From Gammaproteobacteria bacterium (GTDB lineage Bacteria > Pseudomonadota > Gammaproteobacteria > GCA-001735895), in the NCBI GenBank assembly GCA_022340305.1, contig JAJDOF010000102.1, forward strand, positions 1 to 64,000: a stretch of 64,000 nt of DNA, written 5' to 3'. The notes under the pieces were generated by a model. That model saw only the letters and a program-made list of their open reading frames with translations, did no database searches and was not told where the DNA came from. Positions 9,633-19,520 of the stretch are shown piece after piece. Positions within the stretch are counted from its first letter, which is position 1. Every line of letters begins with the position of its first letter. The position numbers and the translations under genes are program-made.

Positions 9633-11066
9633 TTACCTGGCGCGCAATCCGGTGATCGCCTTCAGCTCGAGAAACTCGGCGAGACCCCACTTGCCTTTCT
9701 CACGACCGTTGCCCGACTGCTTGTAACCGCCGAAAGGCGTATCGCTGGTACCGCCCACATAATTGATGGCAACCTGGCCGGCGCGCAAGCGCCGTGCCAC
9801 TATCTTGACACGTTCCATTTCAGTCGAGCTGATGTAAGCCGCCAGACCGAAGTCACTGTCGTTGGCGATGGCGACCGCCTCGTCTTCACCCTCATAGCCG
9901 ATAATCACCAGCACCGGTCCGAAAATTTCCTCGCGCGCGATGGTCATCTGATTATCGACGTTGGCAAATACGGTCGGCTTCACATAGTATCCCGTCGGCA
10001 GGTGATCGGGACGCCCGGTGCCGCCGGTTACCAGCGTAGCGCCCTCGTCGATACCCGTCTGAATCAGTGCCTGAATCTTGTCGAACTGAGCCTTGTTGAC
10101 CACCGGCCCGATATGATCGCCGTGCTTGGTCGGTTCGTCGACGCCGATGCTTTCCGCTGCCTGTCTGGCGGCTTCGATAGCGACATCCAGCTTTGATTTG
10201 GGCACCAGCATGCGCGTCGGTGCATTACAGGACTGACCACTGTTGCTCATCATGTACAAAACACCATCCTTGACCGCTGTTTCAATATCGGTATCGATCA
10301 ACAGGATATTGGCCGATTTACCGCCGAGTTCCTGGCTGACGCGTTTGACGGTGTCAGCTGCAGCCTTCGCCACTGCAATGCCGCCGCGGGTCGACCCGGT
10401 GAACGACATCATGTCGATCTGCGGATGCCGCGACATGGCTTCACCCACCACGGGCCCGTAGCCATTCACCAGGTTGAAGACACCCGCAGGCACGCCTGCT
10501 TCGGCCAACACTTGGGCGAAAATCATCGAATCCAACGGTGATTCCTCGCTAGGCTTCAATACCATGGTGCAACCCGCTGCCAGCGCCGGTATCACTTTCA
10601 CTGCCACCTGGTTGATCGGCCAGTTCCACGGGGTAATCATGCCGCAGACACCGATCGGCTCGTAACGCAGGATCATGTCCTCCTCGACGCTCTCGAAACT
10701 GAAATTGAGCAGAGCCTTGATCGCGCTCTTGATGTGGCCAGCACCGAGCTTGGCCTGCGAGCCGCGTGCCAGATCGATGGGGGCCCCCATTTCCAGCTGG
10801 ATAGCCTCGGCGATTTCATCAAAATACTTCTTATAGACAACGCGGATTTTCTCCAGCAGCGCGAGTCGCTGTTGCACGCTCCACTGCGAGTAATCGACGA
10901 AAGCGCGCCGCGCTGCGGTTACGGCCCGGTCGACGTCAGCCGCGCTGCCGGCACTGACCTGGGTAAAGGCCTTTTCGGTCGCGGGGTTGATGACATCTAT
11001 GGTGGCCGGAGTGATCGGGTCAACCCATGCGCCGTCGATATAAAACTGCAAATGGTCCATCGGCAT
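9633..11066 (-). CDS. Aldehyde dehydrogenase family protein
   Basis: ORF to 11084; SQELGGKSANILL, NSGQSCNAPTRMLVP catalytic Cys, EEIFGPVL. Confidence 0.9.
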   Translation of the reverse strand: MPMDHLQFYIDGAWVDPITPATIDVINPATEKAFTQVSAGSAADVDRAVTAARRAFVDYSQWSVQQRLALLEKIRVVYKKYFDEIAEAIQLEMGAPIDLARGSQAKLGAGHIKSAIKALLNFSFESVEEDMILRYEPIGVCGMITPWNWPINQVAVKVIPALAAGCTMVLKPSEESPLDSMIFAQVLAEAGVPAGVFNLVNGYGPVVGEAMSRHPQIDMMSFTGSTRGGIAVAKAAADTVKRVSQELGGKSANILLIDTDIETAVKDGVLYMMSNSGQSCNAPTRMLVPKSKLDVAIEAARQAAESIGVDEPTKHGDHIGPVVNKAQFDKIQALIQTGIDEGATLVTGGTGRPDHLPTGYYVKPTVFANVDNQMTIAREEIFGPVLVIIGYEGEDEAVAIANDSDFGLAAYISSTEMERVKIVARRLRAGQVAINYVGGTSDTPFGGYKQSGNGREKGKWGLAEFLELKAITGLRAR

Positions 11067-11339
11067 TAAATCCTTGGCACTCAAGTATTTCAGGGAATGC
11101 GAAATGTGCCGTGAAGCGCCACTATTCGCAAGTTTTTTTTCAATATGGGGGCAATTACCAATGTTCCAATATCAATCTACCCACTTTACCTGAATTTCAG
11201 CCATCAGGTTTACCCCAAACGCAGTCATACCCATCAAAGAATCGGCACTGTCGTGGCACGATAGACCAGAAAACAATATCGGTCCGCAGGAATGAACCCT
11301 ATAATCGGATTTTCGCGATTCATACCGGAGTTCAGGACA

Positions 11340-12269
11340 ATGGCCGAACATCGACTATTTCCGTATTTCCTGATTCTCGGCGCCGGTATCATCTGGGGCG
11401 CAACTTTTTCGCTGGCATTGATCGCAACCGCACAGGGCGCCCATCCACTGGCGCTGTCGGCCTGGCAGGTAGTGCTGACCGCAGCCTTTTTCTTCGCCAG
11501 CTTTCTGTTTTCGCGTTTCACGCTGTTCGATCTGAAGCATCTACGCCACTACCTGGTGCTGGCGCTGGTGGGAATAACCGCACCGAACCTGTTTTATTAC
11601 TACGCCGCGCCGCAACTGTCGGCCGGCATACTGGCGATCACCATCTCGACGGTACCGCTGTTCACCTACGCCATCATGCTACTAATGCGTTTTGAATCGG
11701 CCGTGTTACGCCGCATGGCGGGCATTTTACTCGGTATGATCGCGATCCTGCTGCTGGTAGTGCCGGATCAGGGTTTCAGCAATAAAGATGCCAACCTGTG
11801 GATTTTGCTGGTGATCGTCTGCGCGTTGCTGTACGCGGTGGAAAACGTCTATATTGGCAGGGGTGTCGCGCCGTCGATCGATATTCGCGAACTGCTGTTC
11901 GGCTCCAACCTGGTGGCTGCGCTGATCCAGTTTCCGCTGGCGATGTATCTAGGTGTTGGCGAGTCCTGGAGCTGGCTCGCCAGCCCGGCCGGCCTTGCCG
12001 TCACCGCGATTGCGCTGGGCAGCGGCTTTGCCTACCTGATGTTTTTTTACACGATCAAGACGGCCGGGCCCGTATTTGCCAGCCAATGTGCATATGCGGT
12101 CACGATTTCAGGCGTAATCTGGGGTATTATTGTCTTTTCCGAGCAACACAGTATCTGGATATGGATTTCGGTGATGGTCATGTTACTTGGCCTGGCACTG
12201 GTATCACCAGACCAGGCAGCGAGGGTCGAAAATGATAACAACACCGCGACCGCGGGATCTTCCTGTTAA
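11340..12269 (+). CDS. DMT (EamA) family transporter
   Basis: ORF from 11292; MAEHRLFPYFLILGAGIIWGATFSLALIA, 10-TM pattern. Confidence 0.85.
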   Translation: MAEHRLFPYFLILGAGIIWGATFSLALIATAQGAHPLALSAWQVVLTAAFFFASFLFSRFTLFDLKHLRHYLVLALVGITAPNLFYYYAAPQLSAGILAITISTVPLFTYAIMLLMRFESAVLRRMAGILLGMIAILLLVVPDQGFSNKDANLWILLVIVCALLYAVENVYIGRGVAPSIDIRELLFGSNLVAALIQFPLAMYLGVGESWSWLASPAGLAVTAIALGSGFAYLMFFYTIKTAGPVFASQCAYAVTISGVIWGIIVFSEQHSIWIWISVMVMLLGLALVSPDQAARVENDNNTATAGSSC

Positions 12270-12281
12270 CAGGCAGGCATC

Positions 12282-13166
12282 ATGATCATTACCTTTTACG
12301 GGGTCCGTGGCTCCACGGCAGTGCCTGGACCATCGACCGCAAGATACGGTGGCAACACTTCCTGCGTCCACATAGAACTTGAAACAGGACATGACCTGAT
12401 TCTCGATGCCGGCACCGGCATTCGCCTGCTTGGCAACAAGCTCGCGAAGAAATCGACTCCGACCAGCATCCTGCTGTCACACGGCCACTGGGACCACATC
12501 CAGGGCTACCCATTTTTTGCGCCCATTTATCAGCCCAATCGCGACATTTACGTTTATATCAGTGTGGAAAAGGGACACAAGCTACTGAGCACGCTGTTTG
12601 AGCAGATGGATGGGACTCACTTTCCGGTGAAGGTGGCCGATCTGCCGTCAAACAATTTCGCCAAGTTCAAGGGGATCGAGGACGAGTTGTACGAACGTGA
12701 GGGCATCGAGGTAGTCCGGCAGGCGCTCAACCATCCGGGTGGCGGCTCCGCTTACAAGATTGGTGAAAATGGCGCGACCGTCGCCTATGTAACCGATAAT
12801 GAACTCGACCCACCCTATGCCGCGAGCACCAACTACGATCAATGGGTAGAATACCTGCACGGCGTAGACGTATTGATCCACGATGCGCAATACACCGAGG
12901 ATGACATGCCGGACAAGCATGGCTGGGGGCATTCTTTGCTGTCGCAGGTGCGCCAGCTGGCAACCGATGCTGAAGTCGGTACGCTGGTGATGTTTCACCA
13001 CGATCCCGATCGCAGCGACTCGCAGCTCGATGAAATCCAGATTGAGAACCAGATCTACCTGAAGTCACACCGTGCCCCGGCACGCAGCGTTTGCGCCGCT
13101 GAAGGCATGCGTATTCACTTGAGCAAACCGATACTCGGCGGCGACACCCGGATCAAAATCGATTAA
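12282..13166 (+). CDS. MBL-fold metallohydrolase
   Basis: LILDAGTGIRLLG, LLSHGHWDHIQGYPFF, HDAQYTEDD. Confidence 0.9.
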   Translation: MIITFYGVRGSTAVPGPSTARYGGNTSCVHIELETGHDLILDAGTGIRLLGNKLAKKSTPTSILLSHGHWDHIQGYPFFAPIYQPNRDIYVYISVEKGHKLLSTLFEQMDGTHFPVKVADLPSNNFAKFKGIEDELYEREGIEVVRQALNHPGGGSAYKIGENGATVAYVTDNELDPPYAASTNYDQWVEYLHGVDVLIHDAQYTEDDMPDKHGWGHSLLSQVRQLATDAEVGTLVMFHHDPDRSDSQLDEIQIENQIYLKSHRAPARSVCAAEGMRIHLSKPILGGDTRIKID

Positions 13167-13187
13167 CCACAGCAGGTTTTCCCAAAG

Positions 13188-14477
13188 ATGAATGACGCGG
13201 ACCTCGTTGCCCGTCGCAAGGCGACTCTCGGCCCCACCTACCAGAATTTCTACGACCAGCCACTACACCTGGTGCGCGGTTCCGGCACGAAACTCTGGGA
13301 TGTGGATGGACGACAGTATATCGACTGCTATAACAACGTGGTATCGGTTGGTCATTGCCATCCTCGGGTGGTAGAAGCCCTGTGCAAGCAGGCGGCCACA
13401 CTCAATACCCATACCCGCTACCTGCATGCCGGCATCGTCGAGCTCGGCGAAATGCTGGTCGCCAGAATGCCCGCAGCAATCGATACCTGTATCTTCACCT
13501 GCACCGGCAGTGAAGCCAACGACCTGGCAACCCAGATCGCGAGGCACGTCACCGGCAACCAGGGCATGGTGGTAACCGAGTCTTCTTACCACGGAGTTTC
13601 AGAACTGACGCGCCGACTTTCCACCGACAGCTACCCGGAGCGAGACCGTCCCGACTGGCTTGCCGTGATTGAACCGCCCAACCTGTATCGTGGCCCCTGG
13701 CAGCGCGATGATCCCACGGCCGCCCAAAAGTACCTGCAACAGGCGCGCAGTCAACTCGATCTGCTCGAACAACGCGGCCACAAGCCCGCAGCGGTGATGA
13801 TCGACCTGGTATGGGATTCCAACGGGCCCCTGGTGGCGCCCGACGACTATTTACCAGGACTGTGCGCGGAGGTCCGCAAGCGCGGTGGACTGGTCATCGC
13901 CGACGAAGTGCAAGCCGGTTACTGCCGCAGCGGTGAGCACTGGTGGACATCGGATGTCTACGGCCTCAAACCCGATATCCTGACCTGCGGCAAGCCGATG
14001 GGCGCAGGTCACCCGCTCGCTGTGATGGCGACCAAACGCGCCATCATCGACGCCTATTCCGAGCAGTATCACTACTTCAATACCTTCGGTGGCAACCCGG
14101 TGTCGGCCGCGGTGGGCAAAGCAGTCATCGATGTCATCGACAGCGAGGGGCTGCTGCAAAATGCCCGCGAAACCGGCGCTTACCTCGAAGCCGGCCTGCG
14201 CGAGCTCGCCACGCGCCATGACGTCATCGGTGACATACAGGGGCGCGGCCTGTTCTGGGGTCTCGACATGGTCACCGATCAGGAGACCCGCACAGCCTTC
14301 AGTGAATCGCAGATGCGCCACCTCGGCAGCCTGATCGTCGAGCAGGGTGTCATCACCGGCACCTCGGGACGCTATGGGCAAATTCTGAAATTACGCCCCC
14401 CACTGGTGTTTTCGCGCACCGATGCCGACCAGACCCTCGCCGCGATCGATAGCGCTCTGCGGAAACTCGAGCTATGA
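13188..14477 (+). CDS. Class III (omega-type) aminotransferase
   Basis: LWDVDGRQYIDCYNNVVSVGHCHPRVVEAL; VIADEVQAGYCRSG; LTCGKPMGAGHPLAVM. Confidence 0.92.
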   Translation: MNDADLVARRKATLGPTYQNFYDQPLHLVRGSGTKLWDVDGRQYIDCYNNVVSVGHCHPRVVEALCKQAATLNTHTRYLHAGIVELGEMLVARMPAAIDTCIFTCTGSEANDLATQIARHVTGNQGMVVTESSYHGVSELTRRLSTDSYPERDRPDWLAVIEPPNLYRGPWQRDDPTAAQKYLQQARSQLDLLEQRGHKPAAVMIDLVWDSNGPLVAPDDYLPGLCAEVRKRGGLVIADEVQAGYCRSGEHWWTSDVYGLKPDILTCGKPMGAGHPLAVMATKRAIIDAYSEQYHYFNTFGGNPVSAAVGKAVIDVIDSEGLLQNARETGAYLEAGLRELATRHDVIGDIQGRGLFWGLDMVTDQETRTAFSESQMRHLGSLIVEQGVITGTSGRYGQILKLRPPLVFSRTDADQTLAAIDSALRKLEL

Positions 14478-15679
14478 GTCAATTTCCACAAACCGCACAA
14501 GCAGGCCTGGACGCGGCCGGACTCGAGCGCATCGAGCAATGGATGGAGAGCTACATCGATAGCGGCAAATCGGCGGGTATGCTGACGCTGCTGAGCCGCA
14601 ATGGCGAGGTCGCGCAACTTTCCTGCCGTGGATATGCAGACATCGCCAGCAAGCGCCCGATTACCAGCGACACCATATTTCGCCTTTACTCGATGACCAA
14701 GCCGATAACCAGCGTGGCGCTGATGACACTGCTGGAACAGGGTCGCTGCGAACTCGGCGATACTGCCAAACGCTGGATTCCGGCACTCGCCGGGATGGAG
14801 GTTTACCAGCAGGGGAAAATCGAATCCGACATCACCATCCACCAGTTGCTGACACATACCGCGGGCTTCAGCTACGGATTCGAACCGGATAAGTACCCAC
14901 TCGACAAGCTGTACGTCGAGGTATGGCGGCAGCGCCCGCAGGATCAAACACTGCAACAACTGATGCAAACCCTGCTCGAATTGCCGCTGCTGGCGCAACC
15001 CGGGAGTCGCTGGCATTACAGCGTAGCCACCGATATCTGCGGTTACCTGATCGAAATACTCGCCGACATGCCACTCGCCGATTACCTGCAGCAGACGATC
15101 TTCGATCCGCTGGGCATGGTCGACAGCGCGTTTGAAGTGGCAGCCGACAAGATCGATCGCTTCGCCACTCTCTATGGTTACAGCGAGCAAGATCCACTGG
15201 CACAGTTGGAGCGTAACGAGACGTCGCCGTTCATTTCCTCCATTTCAGGGATACCGGTCAGATTACATTCGGGTGGCGGTGGGTTGACCTCGACTGCGCT
15301 CGACTACCTGCGCTTCGCGCAGATGATGCTGAACCGGGGACAACTCGACGGGCGACGCATCCTCAAGCCGGAGACGGTTGCCCTGATGACGCGTAACCAC
15401 TTACCACTACACATGCTGCCACTAAGCTTTAACGGGGTGGCGCGGGGGGCGTACAGCGGCTACGGTTTCGGCCTCGGTTACTGCATTAATATCGACCCGG
15501 ACGACACCGCTGCCGCGGGTTCAGCCGGCGATTTCAGCTGGGGCGGCATGGCCGACACCTATTGCTGGGTCGATCCACAACAGCAATTGATCGGCATCCT
15601 GATGCAACAGTACCTGCCTTCACTGCATCATGCCGGGCGCAAGGAATTTCGCGACTGCGTCTACCAGGCACTGGCCTGA
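14474..15679 (+). CDS. Serine hydrolase (beta-lactamase / class C family)
   Basis: IFRLYSMTKPITSVALMTL (SxxK), YSV, HSGGGGL; 4-nt overlap with the upstream gene. Confidence 0.88.
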   Translation: MSQFPQTAQAGLDAAGLERIEQWMESYIDSGKSAGMLTLLSRNGEVAQLSCRGYADIASKRPITSDTIFRLYSMTKPITSVALMTLLEQGRCELGDTAKRWIPALAGMEVYQQGKIESDITIHQLLTHTAGFSYGFEPDKYPLDKLYVEVWRQRPQDQTLQQLMQTLLELPLLAQPGSRWHYSVATDICGYLIEILADMPLADYLQQTIFDPLGMVDSAFEVAADKIDRFATLYGYSEQDPLAQLERNETSPFISSISGIPVRLHSGGGGLTSTALDYLRFAQMMLNRGQLDGRRILKPETVALMTRNHLPLHMLPLSFNGVARGAYSGYGFGLGYCINIDPDDTAAAGSAGDFSWGGMADTYCWVDPQQQLIGILMQQYLPSLHHAGRKEFRDCVYQALA

Positions 15680-15691
15680 ACAGACTGGACC

Positions 15692-15709
15692 TCCGGGCAT
15701 CATGCCCGG
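15692..15709. terminator. Hairpin between convergent genes, possible bidirectional terminator
   Basis: tccgggca-tca-tgcccggg stem-loop overlapping the CBS gene stop; no clear T-tract. Confidence 0.4.
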
Positions 15710-16104
15710 GAGCGCAGGTAATTTTCGTCCAGCGCTCGCAGGATGTCGAAGCGGCTGATCTGCCCGACCAACCGGCCTTCCCGTAATACCGGAAAACGCC
15801 TGAAACTCGACTTCAGAAATTTCTCCGCGACCTCGAGAAGGCCGCAGCCGGCGTCGATAGTTTCCACTTTACGGCTCATATAGTGTTCTACCCGGCCACC
15901 CCAGTCCTGGTGGTAAGCAGTATTGTAAACGATCGCGAGACAATCCTTTTTCGACAGCACACCAACCAGCTGCCCATCCGCATCGAGCACCGGCGCGCCC
16001 GAATAATGCGTTTCCAACAGGATGCGCATCGCGTGGATGATATCGTCCGCTGGCGTAAAGGTAACCAGGTCGGTCGCCATGTAATCTGCGATCGTCGTGT
16101 TCAT
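15700..16104 (-). CDS. CBS-domain pair protein
   Basis: Two CBS repeats: IADYMATDLVTFTPADDIIHAMRILLETHYSGAPVLDADGQLVGVLSKKD and MSRKVETIDAGCGLLEVAEKFLKSSFRRFPVLREGRLVGQISRFDIL. Confidence 0.88.
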   Translation of the reverse strand: MNTTIADYMATDLVTFTPADDIIHAMRILLETHYSGAPVLDADGQLVGVLSKKDCLAIVYNTAYHQDWGGRVEHYMSRKVETIDAGCGLLEVAEKFLKSSFRRFPVLREGRLVGQISRFDILRALDENYLRSRA

Positions 16105-16241
16105 GGTCTACTCCTGCGCATGATGCATGCGCTGCAGTTGCCGCAACTGCCGCAAAGCGGGCGCTTTCTCAGTATCAAGCCAATGGACAATCCGGCCACC
16201 GCCAGCAGGAAAATTGGAATCGCGATAAACATTGTCGTCAT
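16101..16241 (-). CDS. nqrM: NqrM-like NQR maturation micro-protein (46 aa)
   Basis: Hand-translated, not in supplied ORF track: MTTMFIAIPIFLLAVAGLSIGLILRKRPLCGSCGNCSACIMRRSRP*; one TM then a 4-Cys tail; between nqrF and the CBS gene, ATGA overlap. Confidence 0.75.
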   Translation of the reverse strand: MTTMFIAIPIFLLAVAGLSIGLILRKRPLCGSCGNCSACIMRRSRP

Positions 16242-16262
16242 GTCGAGTCTCTCCGGAAGTGA

Positions 16263-17483
16263 TTAGCTGCCAAAATCGTCAAAGTAAATATTCTCCGCGT
16301 CGACACCCAGTTCGTCGAGCATCGCCTGCACCGACTCCACCATCAGCGGCGGTCCGCATAAATAATACTCGCAGCGCTCGGGAGCCGCATGCCGCCCGAG
16401 GTAGTGGTCGAAGGCTACCTGGTGGATGAAACCGGTATAACCTTCCCAATCGTCACCTTCTTCCGGCTCGGACAACGCGGGGTGCCATTCGAAATTGGCA
16501 TACTCCTGCTGTAGCTTTTCGAACACGTCGGCGTAATAGAGTTCGCGTCTTGAACGTGCCCCGTACCAGTAAGTGATCTTGCGCTCGCTACGCTGCGTCT
16601 CCAGCAAATCGAGTATCTGCGCACGTAACGGTGCCATGCCAGCACCGCCGCCGATAAACACCAGTTCCCGGTCGGACGGCTCGACTGCAAAGTTTCCGTA
16701 GGGGCCTTTCAGCGTAACCGGATCACCGGGCTTCAGGGCAAACAGCCAGCTCGAGACGACCCCAGGCGGCGCGTCGGGTTCAGCAGGCGGCGGCAGCGCG
16801 ATACGAATATTGAGCATGACCAACCCCTTTTCCGCGGGATGATTCGCCATCGAGTAGGCGCGTGTCACTCCGACGTCGCTGCGAGCCTTGAGCCGCCACA
16901 GGTTCATGTTATCCCAGACGTCGCGATACTCGGGCTCGATGTCGAGATCGCTGAACTCGAGCTGGTAGGGTGGACTGGTCAATTCTACGAAACCACCGGC
17001 GCGAAAATCCATGGTCTCGCCCTCGGGCAGGCGCAGCACGATCTCGCGAATCAGCGTACTGACGTTGCACGTTCGCTCAACCAGACAATCCCAGGTCCTG
17101 ACATCGAAATAAGCCTCGTCGATCTCGATCGACAGCGGTGCCAATACTCGCACCTGGCACGCCAGCCGCCCACCTCTGCTGGCCTCGCGCCGGCTCATAT
17201 GGGCAAGCTCCTGCGGCCCCGCGACGCTATCTCCCTCGACCACTCGGATCTTGCACAATCCACAGGTGCCGGCACCGCCGCAGGCGCTCGGCAAATGAAT
17301 ATCGGCCTGCTCGCAAACTTCGAGCAACCGCTGCCCGATCTGCGCCTCGACAGACTTGTGTCCGTTGATCTTGATCTCGCATTCGCCGCGCGGCACCAGT
17401 ACCCGCCGCGCGCCGAGGACGAATAGCGTCAGCAACAGGACGATTACCGAAAAGAAGATGACGCCGAGGATCGCTTCGAGCAT
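16263..17483 (-). CDS. nqrF: NQR subunit F (2Fe-2S, FAD, NADH-binding)
   Basis: CGGAGTCGLCKIRV ferredoxin motif; RAYSMAN; GGGAGMAPLRAQI; YLCGPPLMVESV. Confidence 0.96.
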   Translation of the reverse strand: MLEAILGVIFFSVIVLLLTLFVLGARRVLVPRGECEIKINGHKSVEAQIGQRLLEVCEQADIHLPSACGGAGTCGLCKIRVVEGDSVAGPQELAHMSRREASRGGRLACQVRVLAPLSIEIDEAYFDVRTWDCLVERTCNVSTLIREIVLRLPEGETMDFRAGGFVELTSPPYQLEFSDLDIEPEYRDVWDNMNLWRLKARSDVGVTRAYSMANHPAEKGLVMLNIRIALPPPAEPDAPPGVVSSWLFALKPGDPVTLKGPYGNFAVEPSDRELVFIGGGAGMAPLRAQILDLLETQRSERKITYWYGARSRRELYYADVFEKLQQEYANFEWHPALSEPEEGDDWEGYTGFIHQVAFDHYLGRHAAPERCEYYLCGPPLMVESVQAMLDELGVDAENIYFDDFGS

Positions 17484-18088
17484 CAGCCCATCCCCGCAAA
17501 CGCGAGAAAACCGAGCGACATGATGCCCGCGACGATAAAATTGATGCCGAGGCCCTGCAGGCCGTCCGGGATGTCTGCGTACTTGAGCCGTTCACGGATT
17601 GCGGCAAACATGACGATGGCAAGCGCCCAGCCGAGCCCCGAGCCGAAGCCGAATACCACGCTTTCGCCAAAGCTGTAGCTGCGCTCCACCATGAACAGGC
17701 TGCCGCCGAGAATGGCGCAATTGACGGTGATCAATGGCAGGAAGATACCCATTGCGCCATGCAGTTTGGGCACGTGGAATTCCAGCGTCATTTCCAGCAC
17801 CTGCACCATCGCCGCGATCACACCGATAAACGCGATCAGTTTCAGAAAGGAAAGATCGACATCGCCGAGGCCGGCCCATGCAAGCGCGCCCGGCGCCAGC
17901 AGTTGCGTAAAAATCAGGTTATTCACCGGAACGGTCACGGTTTGCACCACCAGCACGGCCAGGCCGACGCCAAACGCGGTATCAACCCGTTTCGATACCG
18001 CGAGGAAAGTGCACATGCCGAGAAAGAACGATAACGCGAGGTTATCGAGAAAGATCGATCGCAGTAATAACTCGGCGAACGCGTTCAT
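17483..18088 (-). CDS. nqrE: NQR subunit E
   Basis: [43 protein letters not shown]. Confidence 0.96.
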   Translation of the reverse strand: MNAFAELLLRSIFLDNLALSFFLGMCTFLAVSKRVDTAFGVGLAVLVVQTVTVPVNNLIFTQLLAPGALAWAGLGDVDLSFLKLIAFIGVIAAMVQVLEMTLEFHVPKLHGAMGIFLPLITVNCAILGGSLFMVERSYSFGESVVFGFGSGLGWALAIVMFAAIRERLKYADIPDGLQGLGINFIVAGIMSLGFLAFAGMG

Positions 18089-18747
18089 TTGGATCCCTGC
18101 TCGCGCGCACGCAGCGAAAATTCGGGTTGCTCGACCTGCTGCGGGCGTTTGCGCCGAATGAACCAGATAAGGCCGCCAATGATGAAAAATGCGCTCGGCG
18201 GCAACAACATCAGGTGCAGCGGTTCGAATGCGCCACCCTCGCTCACCGGCACCAGGATTTGCACGTTGAGCAGGCTGCCTTTACCGAAAAACTCGCGGAT
18301 CGCGCCGACGATAATCAAAATCAGCGAATAGCCAAGCCCATTGCCGATGCCGTCGAGGACGCTGGCGAAAAAACCATTGTGCATCGCGTAACTTTGCGCA
18401 CGTCCAAGCACGATGCAGTTGGTGATTACCAGACCGACGAACACCGACAGTCGCTTGCTCATTTCGAAGGCATAAGCCTGCAATATCTGGTCGACGACGA
18501 TAACCAGCGAAGCAATGATGGTAATCTGCACGATAATGCGCACCGAGTGCGGCAGCTGCCTGCGTATCAGGCTCACCGAACCATTGCCGAGTGCGAGCAC
18601 GCACACCACGACCAGGCTCATCAGCAACGCCGTGTCCAGCGACGTGGTAACCGCAAGCGCCGAACAGATACCGAGAATCTGCAGGGTCAACGGGTTTTCA
18701 TCGATCAGCGGTCGCGTCAGTATTTTCCAGTAACTGTCCTTCATCAT
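18085..18747 (-). CDS. nqrD: NQR subunit D
   Basis: [59 protein letters not shown]. Confidence 0.96.
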   Translation of the reverse strand: MMKDSYWKILTRPLIDENPLTLQILGICSALAVTTSLDTALLMSLVVVCVLALGNGSVSLIRRQLPHSVRIIVQITIIASLVIVVDQILQAYAFEMSKRLSVFVGLVITNCIVLGRAQSYAMHNGFFASVLDGIGNGLGYSLILIIVGAIREFFGKGSLLNVQILVPVSEGGAFEPLHLMLLPPSAFFIIGGLIWFIRRKRPQQVEQPEFSLRAREQGSK

Positions 18748-19520
18748 GGATTCGTCTCGCGGATACGTTGCAGGAACGGGCCAAAGCCAAACTCTCCGAG
18801 CCAGAAGCGCACCATGCCATCGACACCACGAGCGGTGCGGGTAGCGCCCGAGATGCCGTCTACCTGGTATTTCGCGTACATATCTGAGTCTTCACCGCGG
18901 CCCGTGTCAACCCCGATGCGCACAACCCCTTCATCATCGTATATGGGTCGACCTCGCCACTGTGCCTGCCAATCGGGATCCTCGACCCGGGAGCCCACCC
19001 CGGGGGTTTCGCCCTGCTGGTAAATCTTGAGCGCGCGCACGGTGCTTGCATTACCCTCGAGCAATAGCCAGGCGCGAAGGATCGACTGGTAACCGCGCCC
19101 CGAGACCGACAGTATTATCGTATGGATCGCGCCGTCGCTCTCACGCAACAGGTAAACCTGGGCATGTAAGGCACGCCGCTTGAGCCTGGCCAGGTCGAGT
19201 TCGCGCGGTATCTCGACACTGGTTTGCGGATTGTTGGCAGCGGCTTCAGCATCGAAGTCGGCCGGATCGATGCTATCGTCGAACTTGCCGCTGGCGAGTT
19301 CGACCACGTGCGCCTCGAGATTTTCCGTCTTCAACGCCGGCTCGATGCCCGACAGGGCTTCCCGCACCAGCTGGTTGATGCGCTCGGCCTTGATATTTGC
19401 CTGCTGCACAGGCCGCAGGCTGACCGCGACCACCGATACCAGCAGTGCACATACAAACGCGACCGCGAGCGTAACGCCAAGTGCGCGCGCGGTGCTATCC
19501 GGGTTAGCGGTCTCAGACAT
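18744..19520 (-). CDS. nqrC: NQR subunit C (covalent FMN subunit)
   Basis: [32 protein letters not shown]: SGATxT flavinylation motif intact. Confidence 0.95.
   Translation of the reverse strand: MSETANPDSTARALGVTLAVAFVCALLVSVVAVSLRPVQQANIKAERINQLVREALSGIEPALKTENLEAHVVELASGKFDDSIDPADFDAEAAANNPQTSVEIPRELDLARLKRRALHAQVYLLRESDGAIHTIILSVSGRGYQSILRAWLLLEGNASTVRALKIYQQGETPGVGSRVEDPDWQAQWRGRPIYDDEGVVRIGVDTGRGEDSDMYAKYQVDGISGATRTARGVDGMVRFWLGEFGFGPFLQRIRETNP

Noticed and set aside
14372-15190. 272-aa minus-strand ORF
   Set aside because: Antisense to the serine hydrolase gene; no independent support.
18127-19023. 298-aa plus-strand ORF
   Set aside because: Antisense to nqrC/nqrD, composition low-complexity (Q/H/R/D rich) as expected of a shadow frame; the nqr genes are unambiguous.
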